Below, in pieces: positions 26,741-35,879 of a stretch of 52,968 nt of DNA. A program made the translations under genes and the position numbers. The first letter of the stretch is position 1. Each line of letters begins with the position of its first letter. Below the pieces are notes generated by a model. It did no database searches and had not been told where the DNA came from. It was given only the letters and a program-made list of their open reading frames with translations. This DNA is from Alphaproteobacteria bacterium. Lineage in GTDB: Bacteria > Pseudomonadota > Gammaproteobacteria > JAGOUN01. The stretch is taken from positions 1 through 52,968 of the forward strand of contig JAGKWX010000009.1 of NCBI GenBank assembly GCA_021151585.1, read 5' to 3'.

Positions 26741-28015
26741 TTAGCCTTTTTTTCTTCTATACCAAATAAAATACAATGGAACTCCGCTGATAACAAACGC
26801 TGCAGCAGTAGCCAAAATTATCCACTCTGTTTCATATAATATCCATAAACAAAAAATTGCGCCAATGATTGTATAAATCCAGTGATAAAATTTGGCCTGT
26901 TCTTTAAGTAGAATTTTACAGTACGCTACACTGCAACATAAGTAAATGTAAAGAAAGGCTGTTACAGAGTCGTCAATAAGCATAGCTAATTGTTTTGAAA
27001 CACTGTTTTGCATCATTAAAACAAGGAAGGGAATGATACCCAGGCAGCTTAATAATAAACCAAATATCGGCGCATCCTTATGGTTTTTTTTCATAAAGGC
27101 TGTCGGCAATAAACGATCTTCGGCTAATCCTAATGCAATTTGACCGCTGGCTAACATCCATGCATTTAATGTGCCTATGCAGACAAGAGAAGCAATAACA
27201 GCAATGACTAAATGCCATTGGCCGCCAAACATAAAATTAGCTGCATCTATGTACGGTGCTTTTGATCGACTTAAGATATCCGCTGGCAATAGTCCCATGA
27301 TACCCAGGCTGTTGATTAAATAGAGAATGGCAGCGCAAATGGTGCCGAAAACAATCGCTTTCGGGATAGTGCTTTGTGGATTTATTACAGAACCTGCGGA
27401 GGTTGTTGCTGTTTCAAGGCCAATAAACCCCCATAAAGTTAATAAAGTCACCTGTCCCAAAATAGAAGGCAGGGTTTGCTGATTTACATGAGTTTCAACG
27501 ACGAAATGATGCGTGTCAAAATACCAAAAAGAAGCGACAGGCAAAATAAATAGTGGCAGTGTTTTTAATACAGTTAAAATCAAGCCTGCACGTCCTGCTG
27601 AGCGAATGCCTTTTAAATTTAACCAGGTAATAGCGAGCAATAAACATATTTCGAAAATCAAATAGGTGCTGGGCGAGCGACTGCCGATAAAAGGACTGAG
27701 ATATCCAATGCTGGCAATGACGACTACTGTGGTGCTAAACCAAGAAATTACCCAGTATGTCCAGCCAGTAAAAAAAGCAGCTGTGTGGCCGAATGTTTCT
27801 TTGACATAGGCATGAGGTCCGCCAGTTTTAGGGAAGCGACGGCAAAGACCGGCAAAAACTAAAGCAAGAGATATGGCACCGAGGCCGGAAAGTATCCAGC
27901 CGAAAATGCTATATAATCCAAACGGTGTAAGTGTTACAGGTAGAATTAAAATACCTGAGCCAATTTGACTGCTGATTACGATAGCGAAAACTGACCAAAA
28001 TCCTATTTTTTTCAT
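26741..28015 (-). CDS. APC-family amino-acid permease or antiporter
   Basis: 424 residues and about 12 membrane helices. The APC substrate-site motif GSGILILP lies in helix 1 and PKTGGPHAYV is conserved after helix 2, as in AdiC-like basic amino-acid/polyamine antiporters. The substrate cannot be read directly. Coupling to trpS one base downstream makes tryptophan or another amino acid a guess only. It diverges from the icmD-like operon. Confidence 0.85.
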   Translation of the reverse strand: MKKIGFWSVFAIVISSQIGSGILILPVTLTPFGLYSIFGWILSGLGAISLALVFAGLCRRFPKTGGPHAYVKETFGHTAAFFTGWTYWVISWFSTTVVVIASIGYLSPFIGSRSPSTYLIFEICLLLAITWLNLKGIRSAGRAGLILTVLKTLPLFILPVASFWYFDTHHFVVETHVNQQTLPSILGQVTLLTLWGFIGLETATTSAGSVINPQSTIPKAIVFGTICAAILYLINSLGIMGLLPADILSRSKAPYIDAANFMFGGQWHLVIAVIASLVCIGTLNAWMLASGQIALGLAEDRLLPTAFMKKNHKDAPIFGLLLSCLGIIPFLVLMMQNSVSKQLAMLIDDSVTAFLYIYLCCSVAYCKILLKEQAKFYHWIYTIIGAIFCLWILYETEWIILATAAAFVISGVPLYFIWYRRKKG

Positions 28016-28098
28016 CTAATACGTTCATATACATGGTAATTTACGCTAGACTAACAACTTTGCTATTCTCAATCAACCAAACTTAAGGAGAATTTAGT

Positions 28099-28434
28099 AT
28101 GAAAAAAGGCTTTCTATACTTCGCAGTATCTGTTTTCTCATTAATGTCTTTAGGATCCGCGGCTTATGCACTTGAGGATGGTTCCGTGACTAACAATTTG
28201 TTAGGCATATTCAGTAATATTGGCTCCATGTTTTCTGGTATTTGTTTGGTTGTAGGTATAGGCTTGATTTTTGCTTCTTTTATTCAATACCGCCAACATC
28301 GTATGAATAAATTATTGGTGCCGATTAGTAAGCCAATTTTTTTATTCATTTTAGGTGTGTTTCTTGCCTGCGTTCCTTTGTTGGGGCATTATACGCAGGG
28401 CGGTCAACTTATTGCGCAACAGGAGATATCATGA
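28099..28434 (+). CDS. icmD: Dot/Icm type IVB secretion protein, IcmD/DotP-like
   Basis: 111 residues. A signal-like N-terminus (to about residue 25) is followed by two membrane helices (about 42-62 and 77-95) joined by QYRQHRMNKLLVPISKPIF. This resembles the KFKxHKxNPxQVPIGTPI loop of IcmD/DotP and its relatives DotV and IcmC/DotE in the inner-membrane part of the Legionella/Coxiella Dot/Icm machine. Length is near IcmD. AGGAG sits 8 bases before the ATG, and a weak TTTACG-18-TATTCT promoter lies at 28040-28069. Its stop overlaps the next start by four bases (ATGA). The exact Icm member is uncertain. Confidence 0.6.
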   Translation: MKKGFLYFAVSVFSLMSLGSAAYALEDGSVTNNLLGIFSNIGSMFSGICLVVGIGLIFASFIQYRQHRMNKLLVPISKPIFLFILGVFLACVPLLGHYTQGGQLIAQQEIS

Positions 28435-28841
28435 AGTTTACCTTGGTGGCGTTGCTGGCAAGCATGTGTTTAGCGTTAACGGCTTGTAAAAAAGAATATA
28501 CATCATCTTATTATTTTACGCACCCAGAAATATTGAAAGTTGAATTGCATCAATGTCAACAAAATAATGGCGCGCCATCGACATTTGATGCCCACTGTAT
28601 GCTGGCCTATAATACTGCTATGCATATGTCGCGTTTAATGCGAGATTTTATGCAAAACCAAACCGAATTCGGTCAGCGCATTCTGCGTGCACAAATTCGT
28701 GCAGCAGATTTAGCGTCACAATTAAGAATCGCTGAACAAGCACATTTACCCACAGAATCTAGTTTAAGAAAACAGTTGAAAAATACGGAGCAGCGTGTAA
28801 GCAATTTACGAGCTATTGTCGCATTTTTTATACGACAGTAA
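28431..28841 (+). CDS. EexN-like small lipoprotein
   Basis: 136 residues. A lipobox (LTAC) gives a mature protein starting CKKEYTSSYYFTHPEILKVE. The Y-x-x-HPE-x-L-x-x-x-L-x-x-C-Q pattern with a second Cys after about 15 residues (AHCMLAYNTA) recalls EexN-type entry-exclusion lipoproteins of type IV systems. The C-terminal half is helical and longer than EexN. Translation is coupled to the IcmD-like gene, supporting a shared envelope role. The EexN link is by motif memory only. Confidence 0.5.
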   Translation: MKFTLVALLASMCLALTACKKEYTSSYYFTHPEILKVELHQCQQNNGAPSTFDAHCMLAYNTAMHMSRLMRDFMQNQTEFGQRILRAQIRAADLASQLRIAEQAHLPTESSLRKQLKNTEQRVSNLRAIVAFFIRQ

Positions 28842-28856
28842 GAGGTTATTAAGGTT

Positions 28857-29906
28857 ATGAATATCATGGTGCGAGCACTCAGTTTTTTGTTGCTGATGAT
28901 TTTTTTTATAACAAGCTATGCTGATAATAATGAAAAATTGGTGTTTGCTATTGATATTATTCGCCATGGTGATCGTACACCAACGAATGATATCGTGACG
29001 ATGCCACATGCATGGAAAGAAGGCGCTGGGCAATTAACGGCGAAAGGCATGAGACAAGAGTATGAGTTAGGAAAAAAATTTCGTCACCGCTATGTAGAAT
29101 ATTATCATTTACTTCCACCGCAATATGAATCAGCGACATTATATGTTCGTTCGACAGATCTTGATCGCACGTTAATGAGTGCGCAGTCTGTGATGCTAGG
29201 TTTGTATCCGCTTCAAACTGGCCCCATGTTACCTGGCAGCCAGGAATATGCTTTACCACAAGGTTACCAACCTATTCCAATTCATACTATTTCGAATGAT
29301 CAAGAATTGTTGTTGGTGCCGGATCATGACAATTATCATTACAAAGATTTGTTAAAAAAATATATGTACAAAGATACAGCATGGCAAGCGAGGAATGCCG
29401 CATTGAAAAACAAATATCCTGCATGGAGTAAAGCGACGGGTGTGGAAATTAAAGATGTTTATCAGCTTAAACCCATCGCTGATGCTCTATTTGTAAGAAA
29501 ACTTTATCATGTGCCCTTGCCATCAGGCTTAACTGAAACCGATGCTGAGGAAATTTATGAGGCGGGTGAGTGGGCTTTTACTTATCCTTTTGCCAATCCT
29601 GATCTTAATCAACTGACGGCTGCTCGTTTATTTGAAACAATCTGTACAGAACTGAAAAATGCGAGCGAGCATCGATCTGCAAAGAAATATCTTTTATTTT
29701 CTTCGCATGATTCAACAATTATGGGTCAAATGGCTATATTACAAGTGCCATTAACTAGTATCCCCCCATATTCATCCGACCTGAATATTTTGCTTTTTCA
29801 GCGTGGTGAAAATAATTTTTATGTGAAAGTTATGTTGAACGATCAGCCGGTGTCTATTCCTAAATGTGGTGGAACGGAGTGTAGTTTGAGCCAGTTTGTG
29901 AGTTGA
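28857..29906 (+). CDS. Histidine acid phosphatase, exported
   Basis: 349 residues. A signal peptide (about 1-22, cleavage after SYA) is followed by the phosphohistidine motif IIRHGDRTP and, near the C-terminus, SSHDST, the catalytic HD pair of the branch-2 histidine phosphatases. Legionella secretes a major acid phosphatase (Map) of this family. It hydrolyses phosphomonoesters in the periplasm or outside the cell. It follows the lipoprotein gene by 15 bases and is probably in the same operon. Two nearby ATG codons (28857, 28866) are both possible starts. Confidence 0.88.
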   Translation: MNIMVRALSFLLLMIFFITSYADNNEKLVFAIDIIRHGDRTPTNDIVTMPHAWKEGAGQLTAKGMRQEYELGKKFRHRYVEYYHLLPPQYESATLYVRSTDLDRTLMSAQSVMLGLYPLQTGPMLPGSQEYALPQGYQPIPIHTISNDQELLLVPDHDNYHYKDLLKKYMYKDTAWQARNAALKNKYPAWSKATGVEIKDVYQLKPIADALFVRKLYHVPLPSGLTETDAEEIYEAGEWAFTYPFANPDLNQLTAARLFETICTELKNASEHRSAKKYLLFSSHDSTIMGQMAILQVPLTSIPPYSSDLNILLFQRGENNFYVKVMLNDQPVSIPKCGGTECSLSQFVS

Positions 29907-29922
29907 GTGTTGAGTGTATAAG

Positions 29923-29950
29923 TAGGCTAGAGGATGTTGGTACTAGCCTA
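29923..29950. terminator. Hairpin between convergent phosphatase and rlmH
   Basis: TAGGCTAG and CTAGCCTA enclose a 12-base loop just past the phosphatase stop. No T-run follows, so assignment as terminator is tentative. Confidence 0.4.
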
Positions 29951-29998
29951 CCTAGTCAGGTGGGCTGTGTCAATTTGCTTTTATGGCGGAATCTGGTC

Positions 29999-30439
29999 TT
30001 ATTTATGATACGGATGATTTTTCAAGATGCATTGCGCACGATAGATTTGTTCTGCCAAAATAATACGTACAACAGGATGGGGAAAAGTTAGAGCTGATAA
30101 TGACCATTTGGTATCAGCCTTTGTTATGACTTCTGTGCTATAACCTTCTGGCCCACCAATTAAAATATTGATGGGTTTTGCCAGTAATTTCCATTGATTT
30201 AATTGCTCTGCTAATTGTTCACTGGAGTAGTGTTTTCCCCGACTATCCAAAGCGATAGTATAAGTTTGCGGCTTTATTGCCGACAAAATTAGCTGTCCTT
30301 CAAGAGATATGCTTTTTTGTACAGAAATTTCTTTTAATTGCAAGTGAATTTCAGGCAGCAATCTTTTTTGATACTCTTGGAAGCCTTCATTAACCCATGA
30401 AGGCATTTTATTGCCGACGGCGATGATGTGGATGTTCAT
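29999..30439 (-). CDS. rlmH: 23S rRNA pseudouridine-1915 N3-methyltransferase
   Basis: 146 residues, SPOUT class. It methylates pseudouridine 1915 in helix 69 of 23S rRNA. The S-adenosylmethionine knot is seen in LIGGPEGYS and the C-terminal LAEQIYRAQCILKNHPYHK matches the family tail, which ends HPYH(R/K). It starts two bases after the rsfS stop and is the last gene of the leuS-to-rlmH series. Confidence 0.96.
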   Translation of the reverse strand: MNIHIIAVGNKMPSWVNEGFQEYQKRLLPEIHLQLKEISVQKSISLEGQLILSAIKPQTYTIALDSRGKHYSSEQLAEQLNQWKLLAKPINILIGGPEGYSTEVITKADTKWSLSALTFPHPVVRIILAEQIYRAQCILKNHPYHK

Positions 30440-30441
30440 GC

Positions 30442-30807
30442 TTAGTGTCTTTCTTTGATAAACTCATCCAAATCGTAATATTTTCTGGTTTCAGGTTGCA
30501 TCATGTGTACAACGATGCTTCCGACATCGATAAGTACCCATTCGCCTTTCGGGTCATTTTCAATTTTCGCCTTTGCAAGACGGCTCTTTTTAATAGCCAT
30601 GGCAACATTATTGGCAATAGATTGTACATGACGACTTGAGCGGCCATTACATACAACAGCGATGTTGGCTATATCAGATTTTTCTGACAGTTCATACGTG
30701 ATTAATTCTTCTGCTTTCATGTCTTCAAGAGATTGTAAGATTAGCTCAAGCAGTGCCTTTTGTTTTTCTTCATTAGCGGTAGAGATGTTGTTGTTGGATG
30801 TAGTCAT
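30442..30807 (-). CDS. rsfS: Ribosomal silencing factor
   Basis: 121 residues. It binds uL14 on the large subunit and blocks subunit joining in stationary phase. Visible family motifs are NIAVVCNGRSSRHVQSIA, GEWVLIDVGSIVVHMM and a YYDLDEF end. ATG 30807 was chosen for an AAGGGCG ribosome site 3-5 bases upstream and for family length; the frame continues upstream inside nadD. Its 5' end overlaps nadD by 35 bases. Confidence 0.95.
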   Translation of the reverse strand: MTTSNNNISTANEEKQKALLELILQSLEDMKAEELITYELSEKSDIANIAVVCNGRSSRHVQSIANNVAMAIKKSRLAKAKIENDPKGEWVLIDVGSIVVHMMQPETRKYYDLDEFIKERH

Positions 30808-31426
30808 AAACGCCCTTGGGTAATAATGGTGATACTTTTTGATGTATCCCGTTTGTGTTCCGTATTTCAGTTGATGATACTTCAATTGGAGTCTCATCAA
30901 ACACTATAATACCGCCATGGAGGAATTTGTGCAAAAATTCTTTGTTTTGTTGATGTTTTTTTACAAACAATCGCAAATCAGCTGAATATGATGTCATGTT
31001 GCCAGCGCGCGGAACAATAAGTAAGTGCGCATAATTGACTAGATCACGCCAGTTTTCACCCCATTTTGTATCTAGGCTTGAAAAAGTATCCATTCCCATA
31101 ATAAATCCAAGTGGATTATCAGGGAATTTCAACCGAAAATGCTTTAGTGTATCTATAGTGTAAGAAGGTTCTGTTCGATCAATTTCATAGGTGCTGAGAT
31201 GGAAGTGGGGTTGATTTTTTATTGCCAGTTGCACCATATAACAGCGATCTCGAGCAGAGGTTGTTGAGGCTGAACGATGTACTGGATTACCGCAGGGTAC
31301 AAAGTAAACCTCTGTGTTGGTGATTTGATTGCATGCAATCGTTGCCATAGATAGGTGGCCTAGGTGTATGGGGTCAAAAGAGCCGCCTAAGATAGCGATG
31401 AATTTTTTATTTGAGATAGGGGGCAT
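30773..31426 (-). CDS. nadD: Nicotinate-nucleotide adenylyltransferase
   Basis: 217 residues. It makes nicotinate adenine dinucleotide from NaMN and ATP in NAD synthesis. It has GGSFDPIHLGHL (nucleotidyltransferase HxGH), FIMGMDTFSSLDTKW, and the C-terminal VSSTEIR signature. ATG 31426 fits the family's short N-terminus; ATG 31453 is possible, and neither has a clear ribosome site. It lies between holA and rsfS, the usual order. Confidence 0.94.
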   Translation of the reverse strand: MPPISNKKFIAILGGSFDPIHLGHLSMATIACNQITNTEVYFVPCGNPVHRSASTTSARDRCYMVQLAIKNQPHFHLSTYEIDRTEPSYTIDTLKHFRLKFPDNPLGFIMGMDTFSSLDTKWGENWRDLVNYAHLLIVPRAGNMTSYSADLRLFVKKHQQNKEFLHKFLHGGIIVFDETPIEVSSTEIRNTNGIHQKVSPLLPKGVYDYIQQQHLYR

Positions 31427-31573
31427 GCAATAAATCAACGTCAGATGAATCATAACTATCTTAACATAAGTGATTAGTATGAGGCAGCAAAATTAAGACT
31501 AATTAAGGAATAGATGCCATTGATAGAGCTGTTGATTTTTGCTACAGGAGGCGGTCGTTTTTTTTTAGAGAGG

Positions 31574-32569
31574 CTATGTGATTATCTTTGTCCAAAAATC
31601 AAACAACTCATGCCAAATATTTCCCGGTATAGCGCCTTTGGCGATTGCGTCGCAGATGGCAAGTTGTGCGAGCAATTTCTGGCAATCGACTACTGTGTGT
31701 TTGCGCATGAAATTTTGTAATAATGGCAAACGTGATTCCCAAACACCCAAGCGTTGCGCAGCGGTTTTTAGTGGAATATTATTGGTATTTGCAAAGAAAA
31801 GATCACGAATAATGCGTAATTCTCGCGCGAATGCGCCTATCATCATAATTGGTTCTGTTTGTGCGTTTTTTAAATTAGTAAAGATATGATAAGCGCGTTC
31901 ACTTTCTTGTGCTAAGCAGGCGTCAATAAATTTAAACACATCGTATTCAGCGTTAATATCCACTATATCGTTAATGACAGCGCTAGTAATGGGAGTGTTT
32001 AATAGTTCGAGTTTTTCAATTGCTTGTGCTGCTGCAGGCAAGTTATTTTCAGTTCGTTGCGCAATTTCTAATGCGTGATCGCGTGAAAGTTTTAAACCGT
32101 ATTGCCTGGCTCTTTGTTGTAGCCATTCAGGCAGTTGATTTGCATATATTGTTGGTAGATCAATCCAATTTGCGTGTTCCGTCATGGTTTGAAACCATTT
32201 GGTCGTGGTCATAGCTCGTTCTATTTTTGGGCCTTTTACGATGACAATAACGTCATCGTAATCATGTTTAGTCGATTCAGTTAAAAAGTTTTTCGCCTGA
32301 TCATCTAGTTTCCAACTAGATAACTGAATCACTAAAGCAATTTTTGGTGAAAACAATGATGGTGTATGAACGATGGAATAAGCTTGTTCCCAGGTGTTGC
32401 TTGAGTCGGCATAAATTCGTGACCATTCTGTAAATCCCTGTTGTTTTGCAGAATAAATAATTTTATCAGCCAATTCATTGACTAAAAAAGTTTCTTGACC
32501 AGAGCAAAAATAAAAGCCAGCCACCTTTTTTTCTAACAACTTGCTTAAGTTTTCTGGATAAATTCGCAT
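31574..32569 (-). CDS. holA: DNA polymerase III delta subunit
   Basis: 331 residues. The clamp-loader subunit that opens the beta ring. It begins MRIYPENLSKLL and has the nucleotide-fold remnants typical of HolA (FYFCSGQETFLVNELADKI), a central KIALVIQLSSWKLDDQAKNFL region, and a helical C-terminal domain. Position after lptE is standard. The 147-base gap to nadD holds no supported gene. Confidence 0.92.
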   Translation of the reverse strand: MRIYPENLSKLLEKKVAGFYFCSGQETFLVNELADKIIYSAKQQGFTEWSRIYADSSNTWEQAYSIVHTPSLFSPKIALVIQLSSWKLDDQAKNFLTESTKHDYDDVIVIVKGPKIERAMTTTKWFQTMTEHANWIDLPTIYANQLPEWLQQRARQYGLKLSRDHALEIAQRTENNLPAAAQAIEKLELLNTPITSAVINDIVDINAEYDVFKFIDACLAQESERAYHIFTNLKNAQTEPIMMIGAFARELRIIRDLFFANTNNIPLKTAAQRLGVWESRLPLLQNFMRKHTVVDCQKLLAQLAICDAIAKGAIPGNIWHELFDFWTKIIT

Positions 32570-32617
32570 ATTTTCTTACAGATAGTTTGATTGTTTGAAT
32601 GTATTCAAGATTATCAT

Positions 32618-32633
32618 GCCAGCGCAAGCTGGC
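32618..32633. repeat. Dispersed palindrome, copy 1 (holA-lptE gap)
   Basis: GCCAGC-GCAA-GCTGGC, preceded by ATCAT. It resembles the palindromes at 37960, 39984 and 45187. Confidence 0.5.
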
Positions 32634-32657
32634 GCCGAGTCCTATGTAATATATAAT

Positions 32658-33203
32658 TTAAGGTAGTGCTCCAGGCTGCTTTGGGGTGGCAATCGACATC
32701 AAAGCGTCTTTCACATCTTCTGCCCCCAATTTAAACAATATTTGTTGAACAACGTTGCGTTGCAAAGATTGATACAGCGTAGCTTGTTCTTGATTATTTC
32801 CTAACACTTGGCCGCTATAAACATAGTGTGTCATGTTGCTTGATACCGATACTGGGCCATAAAGTAGTTTGCCTTTTTCATCTGTTAAGTCAAAGGTGAC
32901 GATATTTGTCAGCACATATTTACGTGTTTCTTGGCTAGCGCCGGAACCGGCTTGATGGCTTGAGCGGTTGTCAGCGAGGATATTTAATATGATTAAGGCT
33001 TGGCTTGGATTATTTAAGCAAGTTACCGAGTTATTTTTTAATGCCACCGTCAACTCTGGAGCGATAGCGCTATGGGGGGCGCTCGAGCTATCAATATACA
33101 CTTGTTGTAATTGTGGCGGCAGTGTTTGGTGAGTCCCTTGTAATTGAAACCCGCAAGCACTTAATCCAAAACTCAATAACAAGCTAGCATAAGTTTTCCA
33201 CAT
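32658..33203 (-). CDS. lptE: LPS-assembly lipoprotein
   Basis: 181 residues. It plugs the LptD barrel and helps place lipopolysaccharide in the outer membrane. The lipobox is LSAC, followed by GFQLQG as in most LptE. ATG 33203 immediately follows the leuS stop (TGATATG), indicating coupled translation; an earlier start at 33221 would overlap leuS. Length is typical. Confidence 0.92.
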   Translation of the reverse strand: MWKTYASLLLSFGLSACGFQLQGTHQTLPPQLQQVYIDSSSAPHSAIAPELTVALKNNSVTCLNNPSQALIILNILADNRSSHQAGSGASQETRKYVLTNIVTFDLTDEKGKLLYGPVSVSSNMTHYVYSGQVLGNNQEQATLYQSLQRNVVQQILFKLGAEDVKDALMSIATPKQPGALP

Positions 33204-33204
33204 A

Positions 33205-35724
33205 TCATTTGTCCGCAACAACGATATTGACTAAACGATTCGGCACAATAATCACTTTTTTAACCACTTTTCCACTGGTTAATTGAGCAATGTATGCGTC
33301 AGCTAATGCGGTTGTTTCAATTTCTTCTTCAGAGGCATTGCTTGGGATATTGAGTTTTGTGCGCAATTTGCCGTTGACTTGAATAACCATAGAGATAGAT
33401 TTGCTGACTAATGCTGCTGCGCTAACCTTTGGCCAGCGGGCGCTAGTAATATCTTCTCCTAGTTTTAAAACCGACCAGAGTTTATGGCAAATGTGGGGCG
33501 CGATGGGTGACAGTATGGATAATAGTATTTTTGTGCCACAACTAATCAATAAATGATTGACATATAAGGCATTGGAGCATAATTGCTCACATTCTTTTTG
33601 TCCTTGAAATGGTATTTTAACCAGCAGATTAAATAGCTTCATGCAGCCAGACACGACCGTATTTAATTGCAGACGATCATAATCATTTTGTGCTTGTTTA
33701 AGAATGAGATTGATATCTCGCCACAGCTCTTTTTGTTCTTCTGTCGCTTTTTCTAATGAATTTTTATTCAAGCAATCTTGTGCGCTATCAGCTTGATCAA
33801 ATAACTCTGTGCGCTCATGAGCAAAAGTCCAAATTCGTTTTAAAAATTTAAAGCAACCTTCAAAGCCACTATCTGACCATTCGAGTGATTGTTCTGGTGG
33901 CGCAGTAAAGGTGACAAATATACGAACGCTATCTGCGCCATAACGCTGTAGCAGTTCATTAGGGTCGACAGTATTGCCTTTAGATTTTGACATCTTTGCA
34001 CCGTCTTTTAACACCATACCTTGCGTTAGCAAGTTTTCGAAAGGTTCGTGACAGTTGACAAATCCTAAGTCACGCAGAGTTTTATGAATAAAACGCGCAT
34101 ACAATAAATGCATCACAGCATGCTCAATGCCGCCAACATATTGATCTACTGGTGTCCAATACTTGGCTCTATCATCTAGAATGCTATTGTTTTGGTCTGC
34201 GCAAGCCATGCGCGCGTAATACCAAGATGATTCCATGAATGTATCAAAAGTATCTGTTTCGCGTTTGGCGCAGGCTTTACAATGTGGACAAATGGTTTTA
34301 TAAAATTCTGGTAGATGGGCTAAAGTGACAATGCCTTCGGAAAAATCGACATTTTCTGGCAAGCGCACAGGCAGGTCTTCTTCTGGTACTGGCACTGGGC
34401 CACAGTTATCACAATGAATAATAGGGATAGGTGCGCCCCAGTAGCGTTGACGTGAAATACCCCAGTCGTGTAAACGATAGCTTATTTTCTTTTCGCCAAG
34501 TTTGTTTGTTTCTACATATTCTGTGATTTTGAGTTTTGCTGTTTCAGAATCTAATCCATCGAATATGCCAGAATTAATCAGAGTGCCTGGTTCTATATTG
34601 GCTTGTTCTAGCGGCAAGTTGCAGTCACTTGCTGAGGTTGAACTAATAACGATCTTTATTGGTAGATTATAAATTTTTGCAAATTCAAAGTCACGTTCGT
34701 CATGAGCGGGTACTGCCATGACCGCGCCTGTGCCATAATTGTTGAGCACATAATTCGCAATCCAGATCGGCAATTCTTCGCCGGTTATTGGATGAACTGC
34801 AACCAATCCCGTATCCATACCACGTTTTTCTTGTGTTGCTATTTCTGCTTCAGCTGTAGCACCTAGGGCAAGTGTTTTAATAAATTCATCGACTTGCTTG
34901 TTTTTATCAGCAGCTATAACGGCGAGAGGGTGTTTGCTAGCAATTGTTACGTAAGTTACGCCCATTAAGGTATCGGCGCGTGTTGTAAATACTGTTAGCT
35001 TTTCTTGTTGGCCAACAACCTTAAAATCTATATTCGTTCCGACAGATTTTCCTATCCAATTTTTTTGCATTAACTTGACTTGTTCTGGCCAGCCGGGTAG
35101 ATGATTTAGTCCATCGAGTAATTCTTCAGCATAATTGGTAATTTTTAAAAACCATTGTGCAATTTCACGTTTTTCTACAGTAGCTCCAGAGCGCCAGCCT
35201 TTGCCATCGATCACTTGTTCATTCGCTAGCACTGTTTGATCGACTGGGTCCCAATTCACAGTTGACATTTTTTTATATGCCAAGCCCTTATTGAATAGCT
35301 GGATAAATAACCACTGTTCCCAGCGATAATATTCAGGATCACATGTTGTGATTTCGCGTGACCAATCATATGCATAACCAAGTGATTTAAGTTGTTTGCG
35401 CATGTGGTCAATATTGCTATCAGTCCATGCTTTAGGTGCTGTTTTATTTTTAAGTGCTGCATTTTCTGCGGGCAGTCCAAAGGCATCCCAGCCAACCGGT
35501 TGCATGACGTTTTTACCTTGCATATGTTGGTAGCGAGCAATGACATCCGCGAGAGTGTAATTTCGAACATGTCCGATGTGTAAATGGCCGCTAGGATAGG
35601 GGATCATCGCCAGACAGAAAAATTTTTCTCGGCTAAAATCTTCTTGAGCCGTAAAGGTATTATTTTCTTCCCAATAACGCTGAATTTCTTGTTCGATAAT
35701 TTGCGGTTGATACGGCACAGACAT
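33205..35724 (-). CDS. leuS: Leucyl-tRNA synthetase
   Basis: 839 residues, class I. The HIGH motif is PYPSGHLHIGHVRNYT and the KMSKS loop is DGAKMSKSKGNTVDP. A CP1 editing domain with the TTRADT signature lies around residues 245-255, and zinc-type Cys pairs are seen in CDNCGP and CPHCKAC. First gene of the leuS-lptE-holA-nadD-rsfS-rlmH series, which is the common gammaproteobacterial order. No anomaly was seen. Confidence 0.98.
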   Translation of the reverse strand: MSVPYQPQIIEQEIQRYWEENNTFTAQEDFSREKFFCLAMIPYPSGHLHIGHVRNYTLADVIARYQHMQGKNVMQPVGWDAFGLPAENAALKNKTAPKAWTDSNIDHMRKQLKSLGYAYDWSREITTCDPEYYRWEQWLFIQLFNKGLAYKKMSTVNWDPVDQTVLANEQVIDGKGWRSGATVEKREIAQWFLKITNYAEELLDGLNHLPGWPEQVKLMQKNWIGKSVGTNIDFKVVGQQEKLTVFTTRADTLMGVTYVTIASKHPLAVIAADKNKQVDEFIKTLALGATAEAEIATQEKRGMDTGLVAVHPITGEELPIWIANYVLNNYGTGAVMAVPAHDERDFEFAKIYNLPIKIVISSTSASDCNLPLEQANIEPGTLINSGIFDGLDSETAKLKITEYVETNKLGEKKISYRLHDWGISRQRYWGAPIPIIHCDNCGPVPVPEEDLPVRLPENVDFSEGIVTLAHLPEFYKTICPHCKACAKRETDTFDTFMESSWYYARMACADQNNSILDDRAKYWTPVDQYVGGIEHAVMHLLYARFIHKTLRDLGFVNCHEPFENLLTQGMVLKDGAKMSKSKGNTVDPNELLQRYGADSVRIFVTFTAPPEQSLEWSDSGFEGCFKFLKRIWTFAHERTELFDQADSAQDCLNKNSLEKATEEQKELWRDINLILKQAQNDYDRLQLNTVVSGCMKLFNLLVKIPFQGQKECEQLCSNALYVNHLLISCGTKILLSILSPIAPHICHKLWSVLKLGEDITSARWPKVSAAALVSKSISMVIQVNGKLRTKLNIPSNASEEEIETTALADAYIAQLTSGKVVKKVIIVPNRLVNIVVADK

Positions 35725-35832
35725 AAAACACCATGATTGAAGATATTCTTAAGACCTAATAGCATACATCTAAACGCGTGGTCTAACAATACGCTCTTGC
35801 TGCTTAGTCAGGGCTGATTTATAGGGCGGTTG

Positions 35833-35879
35833 AAAAATGCAGCGCTGCAAGGGGATTGTTTTATTTTTTGCAGCGTTGC
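35833..35879 (-). terminator. Intrinsic terminator of lnt, reaching into its last codons
   Basis: On the minus strand the arms (35868-35879 and 35839-35850) pair at 11 of 12 positions, and ATTTTT follows at once (35833-35837). The first arm lies within the last coding bases of lnt, so stop codon and terminator are interleaved. Confidence 0.6.

Noticed and set aside
29903..30091. Short plus-strand frame after the acid phosphatase
   Set aside because: It overlaps the antisense of rlmH, has no family resemblance and no good ribosome site.
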